DNA of 38,338 nt from Welwitschia mirabilis (GCA_051453625.1 JBOZIK010000001.1:85906407-85944744); one strand, 5' to 3'; positions 22,262 to 32,625 are shown, counted from the stretch's first letter. The notes: generated by a model not told the origin, from the letters alone. Translations and numbers: made by a program.

Positions 22262-22328
22262 ATGTTTTGGAATGGAACACGTGTCGCTGCCTCTAAACCT
22301 CAAATCCCTTATCACCATGCTGACGAAG
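22262..22328 (-). repeat. tRNA-like tail of the left LTR segment
   Basis: On the minus strand this stretch opens CTTCGTCAGCATGGTGATAA and ends with a B-box-like block. In the right LTR the block is the textbook GGGTTCGATTCC; here it has decayed to GTGTTCCATTCC. Spacing resembles the promoter boxes of a tRNA or tRNA-derived SINE. No complete tRNA fold is present. Confidence 0.5.
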
Positions 22329-23977
22329 AAACTAAAGAAATACCTTTGCATCTTATTACATGTGCGCTGTCACTAATACAAGAACATTAGTATCAGTGCG
22401 GGGCCCACTTGAGAAAGCACCATGATAGCAGTCGATGCATCGCTACTATGCGATGATGCCCTTGTGACACGTGTTATGGTTGCCACTCCTATCCATCACC
22501 AAAACCTCGACTAAAATTACAATGCGACCGCTCTTCCTTCCATCGTCTTTCGCGTCTGAGACTTACGCGCCCCTGCTTTCTCATCTTCCTCTTCTCTCGC
22601 ACACGACTTCCATGGTGTTCCAAGTTCTCGATCCTTTGCACGGCGATCACTCTTCTATGCGACTCGCAAGCAAATTATCACTTCTTCCTGCGAAATGTCA
22701 ACCGCTTCAGACTTTTCAAGTATGATGTTCGTTCGTGTGCCCTCTCTCTGTTCTACGTAATCGTGACAGTAAGGACCGAAGTTTGTCGATCCCTTCTCCA
22801 TATTACAGTATTGCTTGGTGTGTATTACACGCAGGAAAATTTATTGAAATCTTGCATCTGTAGATTTAACTCCCATGACCCCCCTGCCAGTCATACAACA
22901 CCAGCAATGGAGTAGTAAGGGTAGCATTTGTCTAATACTTAACAAAAACGTCCCGTGTGTCTTAGCCCAAATGCATCTCTTCCGTTACAGGCAATACTTG
23001 ATCACTGCATCCTCCTGCCGTAGGTGCATTTTCTTGATTACGCTTTTGTGTGCAACTGGTCCTTCTGTGAAATGAGAGAAAGAGACCTTCGATTCTGCAT
23101 TTTTATGTGGCTCTTGCTAATGTAACGCCATCTCTTTTTCTCTTTTCTTAGAGATTTCTCTGTGGTATTCCTTTGTGGAACTTCTTCTTTACCCCATGTG
23201 ATGCTCAGCCAATGCTCCGTTAATATCAACAATAGGCAAGCTCCCAACCACTCTGAAATGCTTCACAGACGAGCACACATCATTTTTGTTTTACCAGTGC
23301 GCGCATAGTAGCGATAAAATGAAACATGAGGAAAGGGTCAATTCCAAAGCTCAGATTAAGGCAAAGATCGAAATTCATGAGCCATTTTTTATTCCATTCT
23401 CTCTCTTGACAAACATCTAAGGCTAATCGTGGCTCTCCTTCTCCTTGCGCTATTATGGTTTATATGTGTGATACCAAAAATGGCCGACAAAGCCATTCAC
23501 AGAATTAGACAGATTTATTAATTTCTCAGCGTAGGTATCTTCACATGTGAGAAGATATGGTGTAGGTGTTGAGAAACTTTGAGAACCTTTAGGTCCCCTG
23601 TTCGAGTTTGTTTGGTGTGACTGTTATTTTCATGAATCTTAAAGCTATACATTAGAAACAAAGTTCCGTGACATATGAGTTCTCTTATACTTTTGAGTGG
23701 TTATTATGAAGTGAATTTGGAGTTAGTTAGGAGGTCTAGATTTGAATTCCCACTTAAGATACTTTTTTGTGGGACCCTTGATCATTTATATAATATTTTA
23801 TACAAGAGCCCTAAATAAGTGTTGCGATGCCAATTTGTAGGAATTTGATGATGTATTTGGAATACTTTTGCAGGACATTTATACAGGTTTAGATGCAATT
23901 CTACTAATTATGGAGAGACAACAAGATGATCATAAAAACATGAAATTCTTGGCATAATTGGAGGCATTTCAAGCATG
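22329..23977. other. CpG-retaining, low-repeat DNA between LTR parts
   Basis: Unlike the CpG-poor transposon DNA around it, this stretch keeps many CG dinucleotides, for example GTCTTTCGCGTCTGAG, TACGCGCC and GTGCGCGC. It has pyrimidine-rich runs like a plant 5' leader, two ACACGTGT-like G-box cores (22277 and 22465), and exon-like pieces without an identified product. Its two ends (22453-22580 and 23730-23815) reappear shortened at 24078-24345. It looks like host gene-flank DNA inserted in or carried by the element. The last part, 23820-23977, is again AT-rich. Confidence 0.5.
22612..22725 (+). CDS. Possible first exon or small ORF in the CpG-retaining segment
   Basis: A 37-codon frame begins ATGGTGTTCC after a long CT-rich leader-like run and ends GTATGA at 22720-22725. 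It starts MVFQVLDPLHGDHSSMRLAS. The end could be either a stop (TGA 22723) or a splice donor, because CAA then GTATGA fits a plant 5' splice site at 22720. The peptide has no family I know; its Ser/Leu/Lys-rich middle is only vaguely like a targeting peptide. A longer in-frame reading from 22471 exists, but the start after the CT run is more natural. It may equally be non-coding leader. Confidence 0.2.
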   Translation: MVFQVLDPLHGDHSSMRLASKLSLLPAKCQPLQTFQV

Positions 23978-24077
23978 NNNNNNNNNNNNNNNNNNNNNNN
24001 NNNNNNNNNNNNNNNNNNNNNNNNNNNNNNNNNNNNNNNNNNNNNNNNNNNNNNNNNNNNNNNNNNNNNNNNNNNNN

Positions 24078-24345
24078 TGATGCCCTTATGAAACGTGTTA
24101 TGGTTGCCACCCCTATCCATCACAAAACCTCGACAAAAAAATTACAACGCCTCTCCCTCAAATGCAGCATTACAGTAAGTCCCCAGGAAAAAAATAAAAA
24201 TAGACCGCTCTTCCTTCCATCTTCTTTCGTGTCTAAGACTTACGCGCCCCTCATTTTGCGTCTAGATTTCAAATCCCGCCCACGACATTTTTTTGTGGGA
24301 CCTTAATCATTTATATAATATTTTATATAAGAGCCTTATATAAGT
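24078..24345 (+). repeat. Shortened second copy of the CpG-retaining segment
   Basis: 24078-24260 repeats 22453-22580 (TGATGCCCTTATGAAACGTG, CCGCTCTTCCTTCCATCTTC) with C-to-T changes and a roughly 50-base insertion. 24262-24345 repeats 23730-23815 (TCTAGATTT, TTTTTTGTGGGACC, ATTTATATAATATTTTATA). The 1.1 kb between them is missing. The copy starts at a 100-N gap. Confidence 0.8.
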
Positions 24346-24768
24346 AATACACTTCTTACGTAACTTAAGGTATTTAATAATATTAACTTAATAGAAATTT
24401 TCCTAATCCTTCAACATAATAGTTAGTAAATTCTACCTGAAAATGAAGGGGTAGTTATTTAACTATATTCATGAATATGCCCATTAAAAGTACTTTACAT
24501 AAGTTTCATTAGGCTATTAGTTTAAATTTATTTCTTGCTTGCAAATGATGATGAAGTTATTGATTTGGCTTATTTTTGATCAAACAAACTTGGTATAAAA
24601 TTTGGGTCCCACCTATTGGCTTAAGAGCATTCTATAGAAAATGCCAATTATTTCAATAGGTAAATCATTGCCATTCAAGTTTTAGTTGTTTTAAAATCCA
24701 AATCATTACATTTGGGTATTGGACCGAGTTTGACTTTTTCATCTATAGAAATCTGGGTATTACATTTT

Positions 24769-24780
24769 TGGTATCAGAGT
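24769..24780 (+). promoter_or_regulatory. Primer-binding site, initiator tRNA-Met type (copy A)
   Basis: TGGTATCAGAGT, which differs from the common plant initiator tRNA-Met primer site only in the last base (C to T). It lies four bases after the LTR end CA. Confidence 0.85.
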
Positions 24781-24791
24781 GAGGTTGCGAT

Positions 24792-24984
24792 TTCGCTGGG
24801 CATAATTGTTATAAAGTCATTTCAACATCAGAGAACAAGCTGAAGAATTCACTGGGCATAACTGTTATTAAGTTATGGATTCACTAGGCATAACTTTTAT
24901 TAAACTTGCAATTCCATTGGGCATAACTACTGTTAAAATGTAGGTTGCAATTCCACTTAGCTTAACCACTGTTAAAGTTGCAAG
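24792..24984 (+). repeat. Five-fold repeat in the element leader
   Basis: A motif of about 33 to 40 bases, with core CACTGGGCATAACTNTTNTTAA, occurs about five times after the primer site. It recurs in copies B (about 25433-25628) and C (about 26237-26430). The position suits RNA packaging or dimerisation signals, but that is inference. Confidence 0.7.
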
Positions 24985-25022
24985 TTTTAACACAGAAATT
25001 TAGGTTTGTAATATGTGTAGTT

Positions 25023-25985
25023 TATTAACTTAATAGAAATTTTTCTAATCTATTCAATATAATAGTTAGTAAATTCTACCTAAAAATGAAGGGGTAGTAA
25101 TTTAACTATATTCATGAATATTCCCATTAAAAGTACTTTACATAAATTTCATTTGGCTATTAGTTTAAATTTATTTCCTGCTTGCAAATGATGAGGAAGT
25201 TATTGATTTGGCTTATCTTTGATCAGACAATCTTGGTATAAAATTGGAGTCCCACCTATTGGTTTAAGAGCATTCTATAGAAAATGTCGAATATTTCAAT
25301 GGGTAATTCATTGTCATTAAAGTTTTAGTTGTTTTAAAATCCAGACCATTACATTTGGGTATTGGAGCAAGTCTGACTTTTTCAACTATAGAAATTTGGG
25401 GATTACATTTTTGGTATCAAGTGAGGTTGTGATTTTGCTGGGCATAATTGTTGTAAAGTCATTTCAACATCAAAGAACAAGTTGACGAATTCACTGAGCA
25501 TAACTGTTATTAAGTTGTGGATTCACTAGGCATAACTTTTGTTAAACTTGCATTTTCCTTGGGCATAACTATTGTTAAAATGTAGGTTGCAATTTTACTT
25601 AGCTTAACTACTGTTAAAGTTGCAAGTTTTAACACAGAAATTTAGGTTTGTAATATGTATAGTTTGATTATCATAGGATTAACATGACCTTAAGAAGGGT
25701 AGTTAACCAACCAACTAAAGTTACAACATTAGTAAATCTAGTTAACAACTTAGTGGATGAGATATATAAGCAAAGCAATAATTGGGAAGATGATAACTCT
25801 ATCAAGAAAATGATGGTGGAATGTAAGAGGACAAATCCTCTAACCTTTTAAGGTGTCAACAACATAACAAATGTAGAAGCATGATTGATTTGTATGCAAA
25901 ACACACTAGAATTAGTCAATTTTACTACACATTAACTTGTTAAAAGAGCAACTTTATGGTGGAATGCAGAAAGATGATGGAATGT
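25023..25985 (+). repeat. LTR-end/leader unit copy B and start of gag
   Basis: Second tandem copy, with LTR end GGGGATTACA at 25407, primer site TGGTATCAAGT at 25412-25422 (one base lost), leader repeats and the first part of gag. 25282-25985 is repeated at 26086-26789 across a 100-N gap. Confidence 0.85.
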
Positions 25986-26085
25986 NNNNNNNNNNNNNNN
26001 NNNNNNNNNNNNNNNNNNNNNNNNNNNNNNNNNNNNNNNNNNNNNNNNNNNNNNNNNNNNNNNNNNNNNNNNNNNNNNNNNNNNN

Positions 26086-26789
26086 AAATGTCAAATATTT
26101 CAATGTGTAATTCATTATCATTCAAGTTTTAGTTGTTTTAAAATCCAAACCATTACATTTGGGTATTGGAGCAAGTCAGACTTTTTCAACTATAGAAATC
26201 TGGGTATTACATTTTTGGTATCAAGTGAGGTTGCGATTTTGCTGGGCATAATTGTTGTAAAGTCATTTTAACATCAGAGAACAAGCTGATGAATTCACTG
26301 AGCATAAATGTTATTAAGTTATGGATTCACTAGGCATAACTTTTGTTAAACTTGCAATTTCCTTGGGCATAACTATTGTTAAAATGTAGGTTGCAATTTC
26401 ACTTATCTTAACTATTGTTAAAGTTGCAAGTTTTAACACATAAATTTAGGTTTGTAATATGTATAGTTTGATTATCATAGGATTAACATGACCCTAAGAA
26501 GGGTAGTTAACTGACCAACTAAAGTTAAAACATTACTAAATCTAGTTAACAACTTAGTGAATAAGATTTATAAGTAAAGCAATGGTTGGGAAGATGATAA
26601 CTCTATCAAGAAAATGATGGTGCAATGTAAGAGGATAAATCCTCCAACTTTTTAAGGTGTCAACAACATAACAAATGTAGAAGCACGATTGATTTGTATG
26701 CAAAACACAATAGAATTAGTCAATTTTACTACACATCAACTTGTTAAAAGAGCAACTTTATGATGGAATGCAGAAAGATGATGGAATGT
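26086..26789 (+). repeat. Copy C, duplicate of 25282-25985 after a 100-N gap
   Basis: About 704 bp match copy B with roughly 5% difference. Copy B stops at the gap and copy C starts at it, which suggests overlapping contig ends (alleles or close paralogues) and not a third genomic unit. Primer site at 26216-26226. Confidence 0.85.
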
Positions 26790-27400
26790 AGAAAGACTTC
26801 GATCATTGTTTTTAACATGTATGAAATGGGAAGAATTTAAAAGAAGATATAGAGTAGAGAAATCTCAAAAATTTTCATAAATGTGAAGTCCAATAATTCT
26901 ACAATCTTATTAGCAGATAGTAAAGAAATAAAAGTTAAAATATTTACAATTGGTCTACATCCAGTAATTCAAAATCAAGTCAAATTATTTCAACCAAAGA
27001 CTATTGCAGAAGCCTTAGAGAAGACCAGATTAGTAATAAATCATGTACCATGAATAAAAATCTTAGAGCAAAAAGAAGAATATCTCAAGATAATAGAAGA
27101 GTACAACCATAGGAGAAACCATTCACTTAGAACATAGGTATGATTAGAGGAAGAGGTAGAGTGAATATGACTCTAGTCAACACTAGAGTAACATATAAAC
27201 TCTAAGGAAGAAAGTAGACTTTTCCAATTCAAGGAAGAGACAGATTTGTAACACCACCAAGAAATTATCAATCTTTCAAAATACAACTAATGATTTTAAG
27301 AACATGGGATGTTTTCCATGTTATGAACCTTATTATGTCAAGAATTTCCTTGAAAAGAAGAAACAAGAAGCAACTACAACAAATGTATAGAACATGTCGT
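26470..27400 (+). pseudogene. Gag of the second gypsy element
   Basis: Gag would form the particle shell and bind RNA. From about 26600 one frame shows NPPTF, a stop, GVNNITNVEARLICMQNTIE, LVNFTTHQLVKRATL, stop, WNAER, stop, WNVERLRSLFLTCMKWEEFK and RRYRVEKSQKFS. This is the Ty3/gypsy gag core (NPPxF-G, EAWL, ATL-WW, W-EF). A shifted frame continues with EIKVKIFTIGLHPVIQNQVK and PKTIAEALEKTRLVINHVP, the late gag helix. At 27301 a CCHC zinc knuckle is recognisable as GCFPCYEPYYVKNFL: the two first Cys remain, but the His is Tyr and the last Cys is Leu. Multiple stops and frameshifts. An earlier partial copy ends at 25985. Confidence 0.88.
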
Positions 27401-28160
27401 CCGATCAAATCCAGAGGCTATTTCTATTGAAGCCACTTTTCCTTCCATTTTTATTGAAGTTTCCATGGAAAGACTTATTACTATTAATGGGGAATCAACT
27501 AATGTAAATATGGATAAGTGTCCTCAAGCAACTGAGATTTGTAACATAAAGCCTATTCCTTGGGAGTCTTAGCTTGGAAGTATGGTCAAATAAACAAAAA
27601 ATATGCAAATTACCAATAAGACTAAGATTTTAAACAACAATAATAGTAAGAAAATGGAGAAAGAGGGTGCTAATCTAACAATGAGCCTCACAAGTCATAA
27701 AAAGAACATACAGATGATGACAAAAAATCAAAGAAGGGACAAGGTTGTGTTAGTATTAAGTCTATGAAGATAGAAGACAGTATGGCTAAGGTTGAAGGAA
27801 CATCAAAGAGATTGCAAAGACAAATGTTGAAGAATAAAATTTTTTAAAACAAGAAAATGAAAGTAATATAGATGGTGAAAAAAATAAATTCTGTTAAGGA
27901 TGTAAGTAGGAGCAAAAAGCTAATATAAGAAATTGATTTTTTATCACCACCAAATGAAAATTCCTTAGCACTTGAGATAGATATAGTTAAAGGTTTACCC
28001 CATTATCATGCAAATCATTCCCTTTATATTATCATGATATGTTGGTAGATAAAAGTAAAGAAACCTTACTTACATCAATGGATTAACTCTTTGGCTTATC
28101 TGGGTAGCCTATATACTATTATCAACAAATCTTTAGATAACCGTTTATCTTAAGAATTTC
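27401..28160 (+). other. Region after gag, possible protease trace
   Basis: At about 27465 the frame MERLITINGESTNVNMDKCP resembles the start of a retropepsin (strand, then a D followed where DSG would be), but DSG is not kept. The rest, 27560-28160, is A-rich and Lys-rich in translation with no domain I recognise. Confidence 0.35.
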
Positions 28161-28832
28161 NNNNNNNNNNNNNNNNNNNNNNNNNNNNNNNNNNNNNNNN
28201 NNNNNNNNNNNNNNNNNNNNNNNNNNNNNNNNNNNNNNNNNNNNNNNNNNNNNNNNNNNNNNNNNNNNNNNNNNNNNNNNNNNNNNNNNNNNNNNNNNNN
28301 NNNNNNNNNNNNNNNNNNNNNNNNNNNNNNNNNNNNNNNNNNNNNNNNNNNNNNNNNNNNNNNNNNNNNNNNNNNNNNNNNNNNNNNNNNNNNNNNNNNN
28401 NNNNNNNNNNNNNNNNNNNNNNNNNNNNNNNNNNNNNNNNNNNNNNNNNNNNNNNNNNNNNNNNNNNNNNNNNNNNNNNNNNNNNNNNNNNNNNNNNNNN
28501 NNNNNNNNNNNNNNNNNNNNNNNNNNNNNNNNNNNNNNNNNNNNNNNNNNNNNNNNNNNNNNNNNNNNNNNNNNNNNNNNNNNNNNNNNNNNNNNNNNNN
28601 NNNNNNNNNNNNNNNNNNNNNNNNNNNNNNNNNNNNNNNNNNNNNNNNNNNNNNNNNNNNNNNNNNNNNNNNNNNNNNNNNNNNNNNNNNNNNNNNNNNN
28701 NNNNNNNNNNNNNNNNNNNNNNNNNNNNNNNNNNNNNNNNNNNNNNNNNNNNNNNNNNNNNNNNNNNNNNNNNNNNNNNNNNNNNNNNNNNNNNNNNNNN
28801 NNNNNNNNNNNNNNNNNNNNNNNNNNNNNNNN
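28161..28832. other. Assembly gap of 672 N
   Basis: Lies where reverse transcriptase and RNase H should be. It is too short to hold both if its length is real. Confidence 0.9.
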
Positions 28833-28917
28833 AAGGTCATGTATAACCAAAAAGTTTTTGTAAATTTTGGAAGTTAATATACATAGGTACTACAACTTTT
28901 AGAGTATATGTCATAAA

Positions 28918-29153
28918 GTTTATCATTGTAATGAAGGTGATTAGGCATCTCAATTAAGTAAGAATAAAATGTATGAATTTTCAGAGTGATGATATCATTG
29001 GCCTAGCACGCAGAAACATGTGCATGAATTTGTTTATAGTTGTATAAATTAATTGAGGGCCAATGGTATGAAGCTAAAGGATAGCCTATAGTAACTACTT
29101 CCAATACAAAGGCAACTAAGAAGAAACTTTGAACTTGCACTTTGTAGTGAGTT
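28918..29153 (+). pseudogene. Integrase zinc-binding domain of the second gypsy element
   Basis: In the frame of 28918 the landmarks are YHCNEGD, a stop, ASQLSKNKMYEF, two stops, YHWPSTQKHVHEFVYSCIN, a stop, LRANGMKLKDSL and LLPIQRQLRR. The YWP-like motif, K-V-EFV-SC and the following linker to L-P are the signature of the Ty3 integrase H-H-C-C zinc domain. The last Cys is replaced by a stop. The domain runs into a 93-N gap; 29247-29430 would be core or tail but shows no clear catalytic motif. Confidence 0.82.
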
Positions 29154-29435
29154 NNNNNNNNNNNNNNNNNNNNNNNNNNNNNNNNNNNNNNNNNNNNNNN
29201 NNNNNNNNNNNNNNNNNNNNNNNNNNNNNNNNNNNNNNNNNNNNNNAATTAAATTTGAGGTTGCAAAATTATTCTTTAGGAAGATTGTGAAAAACCATGC
29301 ATATCTAAGAGGTGATTTTTAGCACATATTTTGAAGAATGTTTTCAAGTTTATCTATAGAAAAAGCAACTTGAAAAATAGGAATAAATATTAAGCAATGG
29401 AAACCTGAGCTTTTGATAAGTTTCAAGAACGAAAC

Positions 29436-29454
29436 TTCTTAAGGAGGTGAAAAA
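29436..29454 (+). other. Polypurine-rich tract before the right LTR
   Basis: CTTAAGGAGGTGAAAAA lies directly before the LTR start at 29455, the expected place for the plus-strand primer. It is less pure than usual. Confidence 0.6.
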
Positions 29455-31814
29455 CGTCATGCCTATATTTTTAAGGTCCAAAGATTAGTTTAAAATCTAA
29501 GTTAAAATAATTTTTAATTATAAAGTCCACAAGCTAATGTAGTTATTGTAATGATTGAGATGAAGTTATATTCTAGAAAACTTTATGCTTAAACATTTAT
29601 TTATGTTGTAATATCTATAATATTATTTTTGTTATTATAATCCTTAGTAATCATGATCTTGAGTGATGAAAATTAGTGGTATTATTAGTGGATTGCATAA
29701 ATATTATTTTCACTTACGTAATTATTGCACATTTTCTTATTTTACATGGGAAAAAAATATTATTATGTGATGGCTCTTTTAATTATTTATTTTAATGAAA
29801 ATATTATTATTTATATTAAGCACCCAATGGCTAGACAAGTAATGATGAGATTTTATGAAACTTGCATCACCTTCACTACTTCCATCACCTCTAACACTTC
29901 CACCATTTTCACCAATATCTCTTATGATGGTGTCTCTTCATATCCTACATCCTCTTGTTATAAATAGAACTTTCTTTTCCTCATATTTTCATATCTTTAA
30001 GAAAGATTTTTGTTATCAAATCTTGGCAACCTCAAACTTAGAGCTTGGAAGCCTTAAAGCTCTAGAGCCTGGAAAGAGCTTTGAAATCTTCAGACATTAT
30101 ATGGGTATGGTTCCCATTTAATTCTTGCATCCTTAATTAGTCCTTTTTTTGTATGCATCTTGTACGCATTTCTGTTTTCACTCATTTTCTTGCAAATATC
30201 AGAAAGTTGTTAGATGTTCATAATATTGGTAGTCGATAAACTATATTTTTGGTTACAAATTCTAATTTCTACTATCTTCTCTTGAAAAATATTCATGAAA
30301 TCTTATTCTTGTTGAGGATCTACATTTTATTGATACATCTTGATCATGATTCCTTTGATACTTTGAACTCTTGTAATCTTATGGAATGAGTTTTTTAAGG
30401 ATCACTAAATGAGGCACTGAAAAGTGAGAACCCACAAAACATCAAACAAGACAGTGAGATTGATTGATTGATTATACCACAGATTGTTGAATGAGGTAAT
30501 GGACTCCATAGATCATTGAATGAGGTAGTGGAGTAAGAGAATATGTTATGAAAAATCACTAGATCACTGAGAGAGGTAGTGGACCCCATAGATCACCAAA
30601 TGAGATAGTAGAGGAAATTCAAATATATATATAAAATAAAAAATTTATTGAAGAACTAGTTATTTTCTCATATCATTTTCATAAGATCATTCTTTGACAT
30701 TCTTGCTATGCTTGTCGTTTCTTGAATTCTTGATTCTTGCCTTATCAAATCTTGAGACTTANNNNNNNNNNNNNNNNNNNNNNNNNNNNNNNNNNNNNNN
30801 NNNNNNNNNNNNNNNNNNNNNNNNNNNNNNNNNNNNNNNNNNNNNNNNNNNNNNNNNNNNNNNNNNNNNNNNNNNNNNNNNNNNNNNNNNNNNNNNNNNN
30901 NNNNNNNNNNNNNNNNNNNNNNNNNNNNNNNNNNNNNNNNNNNNNNNNNNNNNNNNNNNNNNNNNNNNNNNNNNNNNNNNNNNNNNNNNNNNNNNNNNNN
31001 NNNNNNNNNNNNNNNNNNNNNNNNNNNNNNNNNNNNNNNNNNNNNNNNNNNNNNNNNNNNNNNNNNNNNNNNNNNNNNNNNNNNNNNNNNNNNNNNNNNN
31101 NCAATTTTCTTGTTAAAGTTTCTATATTCATATTATAAAATCTTAATATAACTTATTAGAGTAAATGTCAAGATCATTTATTTATGATTGTTCCATATTT
31201 TTAATATGATTGTGTTAGGCATCTACTTGAATTAATCATCCTTGTTGATAAGTTATTTTTAATTATGAAAAGATGGATATTTGTTATGGAGGATAGGGCG
31301 ATAATAGAGGGAGTTATAATTACCTTGAGGAAATATTGTTTCACGATAGGTCAGGACATAAATGAATTATTTACTTAAATAAATTAATATTTAAATAATA
31401 ATTATTTAATAAATATTATTTGATGTTTTTAATGATAATCAATTATTAATATTTAAACATTACAAAATAAGTAAATCCACATGGAGAAGTTTAAGAACTG
31501 AATCCCTAAATCTCCTACATGTATTACTACATCCTCAACCACTATACTCACAAAGATCCCACGTATAGAATATGATTCATTAGATAAGTATTCTTTAGGT
31601 ATTAAAATCATTACAATTTATACAACAACTAGGTGTTTAAACAATTAGAATATTTATAAACATTTCATTAGGTATTAAAATCATTACAATTTATCTAATA
31701 ATTACTTTTAGTTATAATGAATATTATTATTGATGAAAAGAAAGGCAATGTTTTGGAATCGAACCCAAGTTACTGCCTCTAAACCTTAAGTCCCTTACTA
31801 CTACACTGACGAAG
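29455..31814 (+). repeat. Right LTR of the second gypsy element
   Basis: Starts CGTCATGCCTATATTT and parallels 19964-22328, including TATA box (29959-29966), hairpin modules (30394-30613) and tRNA-like tail (31753-31814). A 340-N gap at 30762-31101 corresponds to exactly 340 bases (21272-21611) of the left LTR. After 31814 only faint similarity may continue to about 31880. Confidence 0.85.
31753..31814 (-). repeat. tRNA-like tail of the right LTR
   Basis: On the minus strand it opens CTTCGTCAGTGTAGTAGTAA (A-box-like) and carries GGGTTCGATTCC (B box) at 31766-31755. The spacing fits a tRNA-derived internal promoter. It has no acceptor stem or complete cloverleaf. Confidence 0.55.
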
Positions 31815-31989
31815 CACACATGATTGTTAAAAGTGATGATGCACTTCTAAGATGATGCACTTCATTACAGTTCACTTTATAAGATGCTCCTAATGATGAA
31901 AAAGAAAAAGACTAGAATTTGACAAAGCTCTTATGCATCCCTTGTATGCTAATGATAAGTTTCATTTGACTTTTAATGGTGAAATAAAC

Positions 31990-32625
31990 TCTTTTAAATA
32001 GACCATTATACCTGATCACTACATCTAAGACATGAAATAAGAATACAACACTCTTGTGGAAAATGACACATGGGAGTTCATTAATCCTCCATTACATCAT
32101 GTGTTATCTAATAAATGTTTTTTCTACAAGAAGTATAAAGTGGACATACTATTGAATAACATAAAGATTATCTTCTTACTATAGGCTTATGTCAAATAAA
32201 AGGTTTAGAGTATAATGAAGTCTTTATAGTAACAACTACAGTGTAATTACCTTAGTAGCTTAAAAAGGATGGAAGGTGCACCAGTCAAACATAAATACTG
32301 CCTTTAGTAATGGAGATCTAAAAGAAAAAATATACATAATGCAATGTAAGGGTCTTAAAGTAAACAGTAAGGATTATAAAGTGTGTAGATTGATTAAGCC
32401 ATTCTATGGATTAAAATAAGCTCTAAAATCATGGTACGCAAAACCCATTAGTTACTTAAGTACAATTAGATTTAGACTATGTGATTATTAACATGTATAT
32501 GTTACATTGTTCATGAAATCTAATAAAAGAAAAAAAATCTTATTTATAGTTATAAAATTTTAATTCATGTTATCTCTAATCATAAGAATCCTCACCAATG
32601 TCACACATGAATTGTAAACAAGTAG
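31990..32625 (+). pseudogene. Ty1/copia reverse transcriptase fragment
   Basis: In frame with 32041: EYNTLVENDTWEFINPP and KCFFYKKYKVD, the entry of the copia RT. A shifted frame gives GLCQIKGLEYNEVF. From 32279: HQSNINTAFSNGDLKEKIYI, KDYKVCRLIKPFYGLK, a stop, ALKSWYAKPISYL and KKILFIVI, which is the copia order up to the YVDD box. The catalytic YVDD itself is destroyed (IVIKF then stop). The Gln-to-stop in YGLK-stop-A is one C-to-T change. No LTR of this element is recognised nearby, so it is a fragment, possibly truncating the LTR to its left. Confidence 0.92.

Larger units (their letters stand above)
19964..22328 (+). repeat. Left LTR segment of the second gypsy element
   Basis: Starts TGTCACACCCATATTTTTAA and matches 29455-31814 throughout. 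It contains a CACCTT-rich tract, a TATA box, six hairpin modules and a tRNA-like tail. The true LTR may continue to 24764, whose end TGGGTATTACA is nearly the inverted complement of this start. Confidence 0.85.
24377..25022 (+). repeat. LTR-end/primer-site/leader unit, copy A
   Basis: This unit holds about 390 bp of LTR end (to TGGGTATTACA at 24764), a primer-binding site and about 240 bp of leader. It is followed directly by copy B (period 643 at the primer site). Tandem duplication of an LTR-leader junction is unusual and suggests unequal crossing over. Confidence 0.85.
19964..31814 (+). mobile_element. Second Ty3/gypsy element, + strand, with long LTRs
   Basis: The left sequence 19964-22328 and the right sequence 29455-31814 are direct copies about 10% apart. 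Between them, in order, lie a tRNA-Met-type primer site, leader, gag, a gap, an integrase zinc domain and a purine-rich tract right before the right copy. This is a retrotransposon order. PBS type and LTR ends recall the Del/Tekay-type gypsy group, but no chromodomain is visible. Reverse transcriptase is not visible; it may be deleted, because the gap at 28161-28832 is too short for all of it. The element is interrupted by a CpG-retaining segment and a tandem duplication. The right LTR ends near copia-related DNA, so its terminus may be lost. Confidence 0.7.

Noticed and set aside
23560-23760. tRNA-like boxes (TGTTCGAGTTT near 23599, ATTTGAATTCCC near 23741)
   Set aside because: Only B-box-like traces without a convincing A box or fold; possibly SINE remnants but not supportable.
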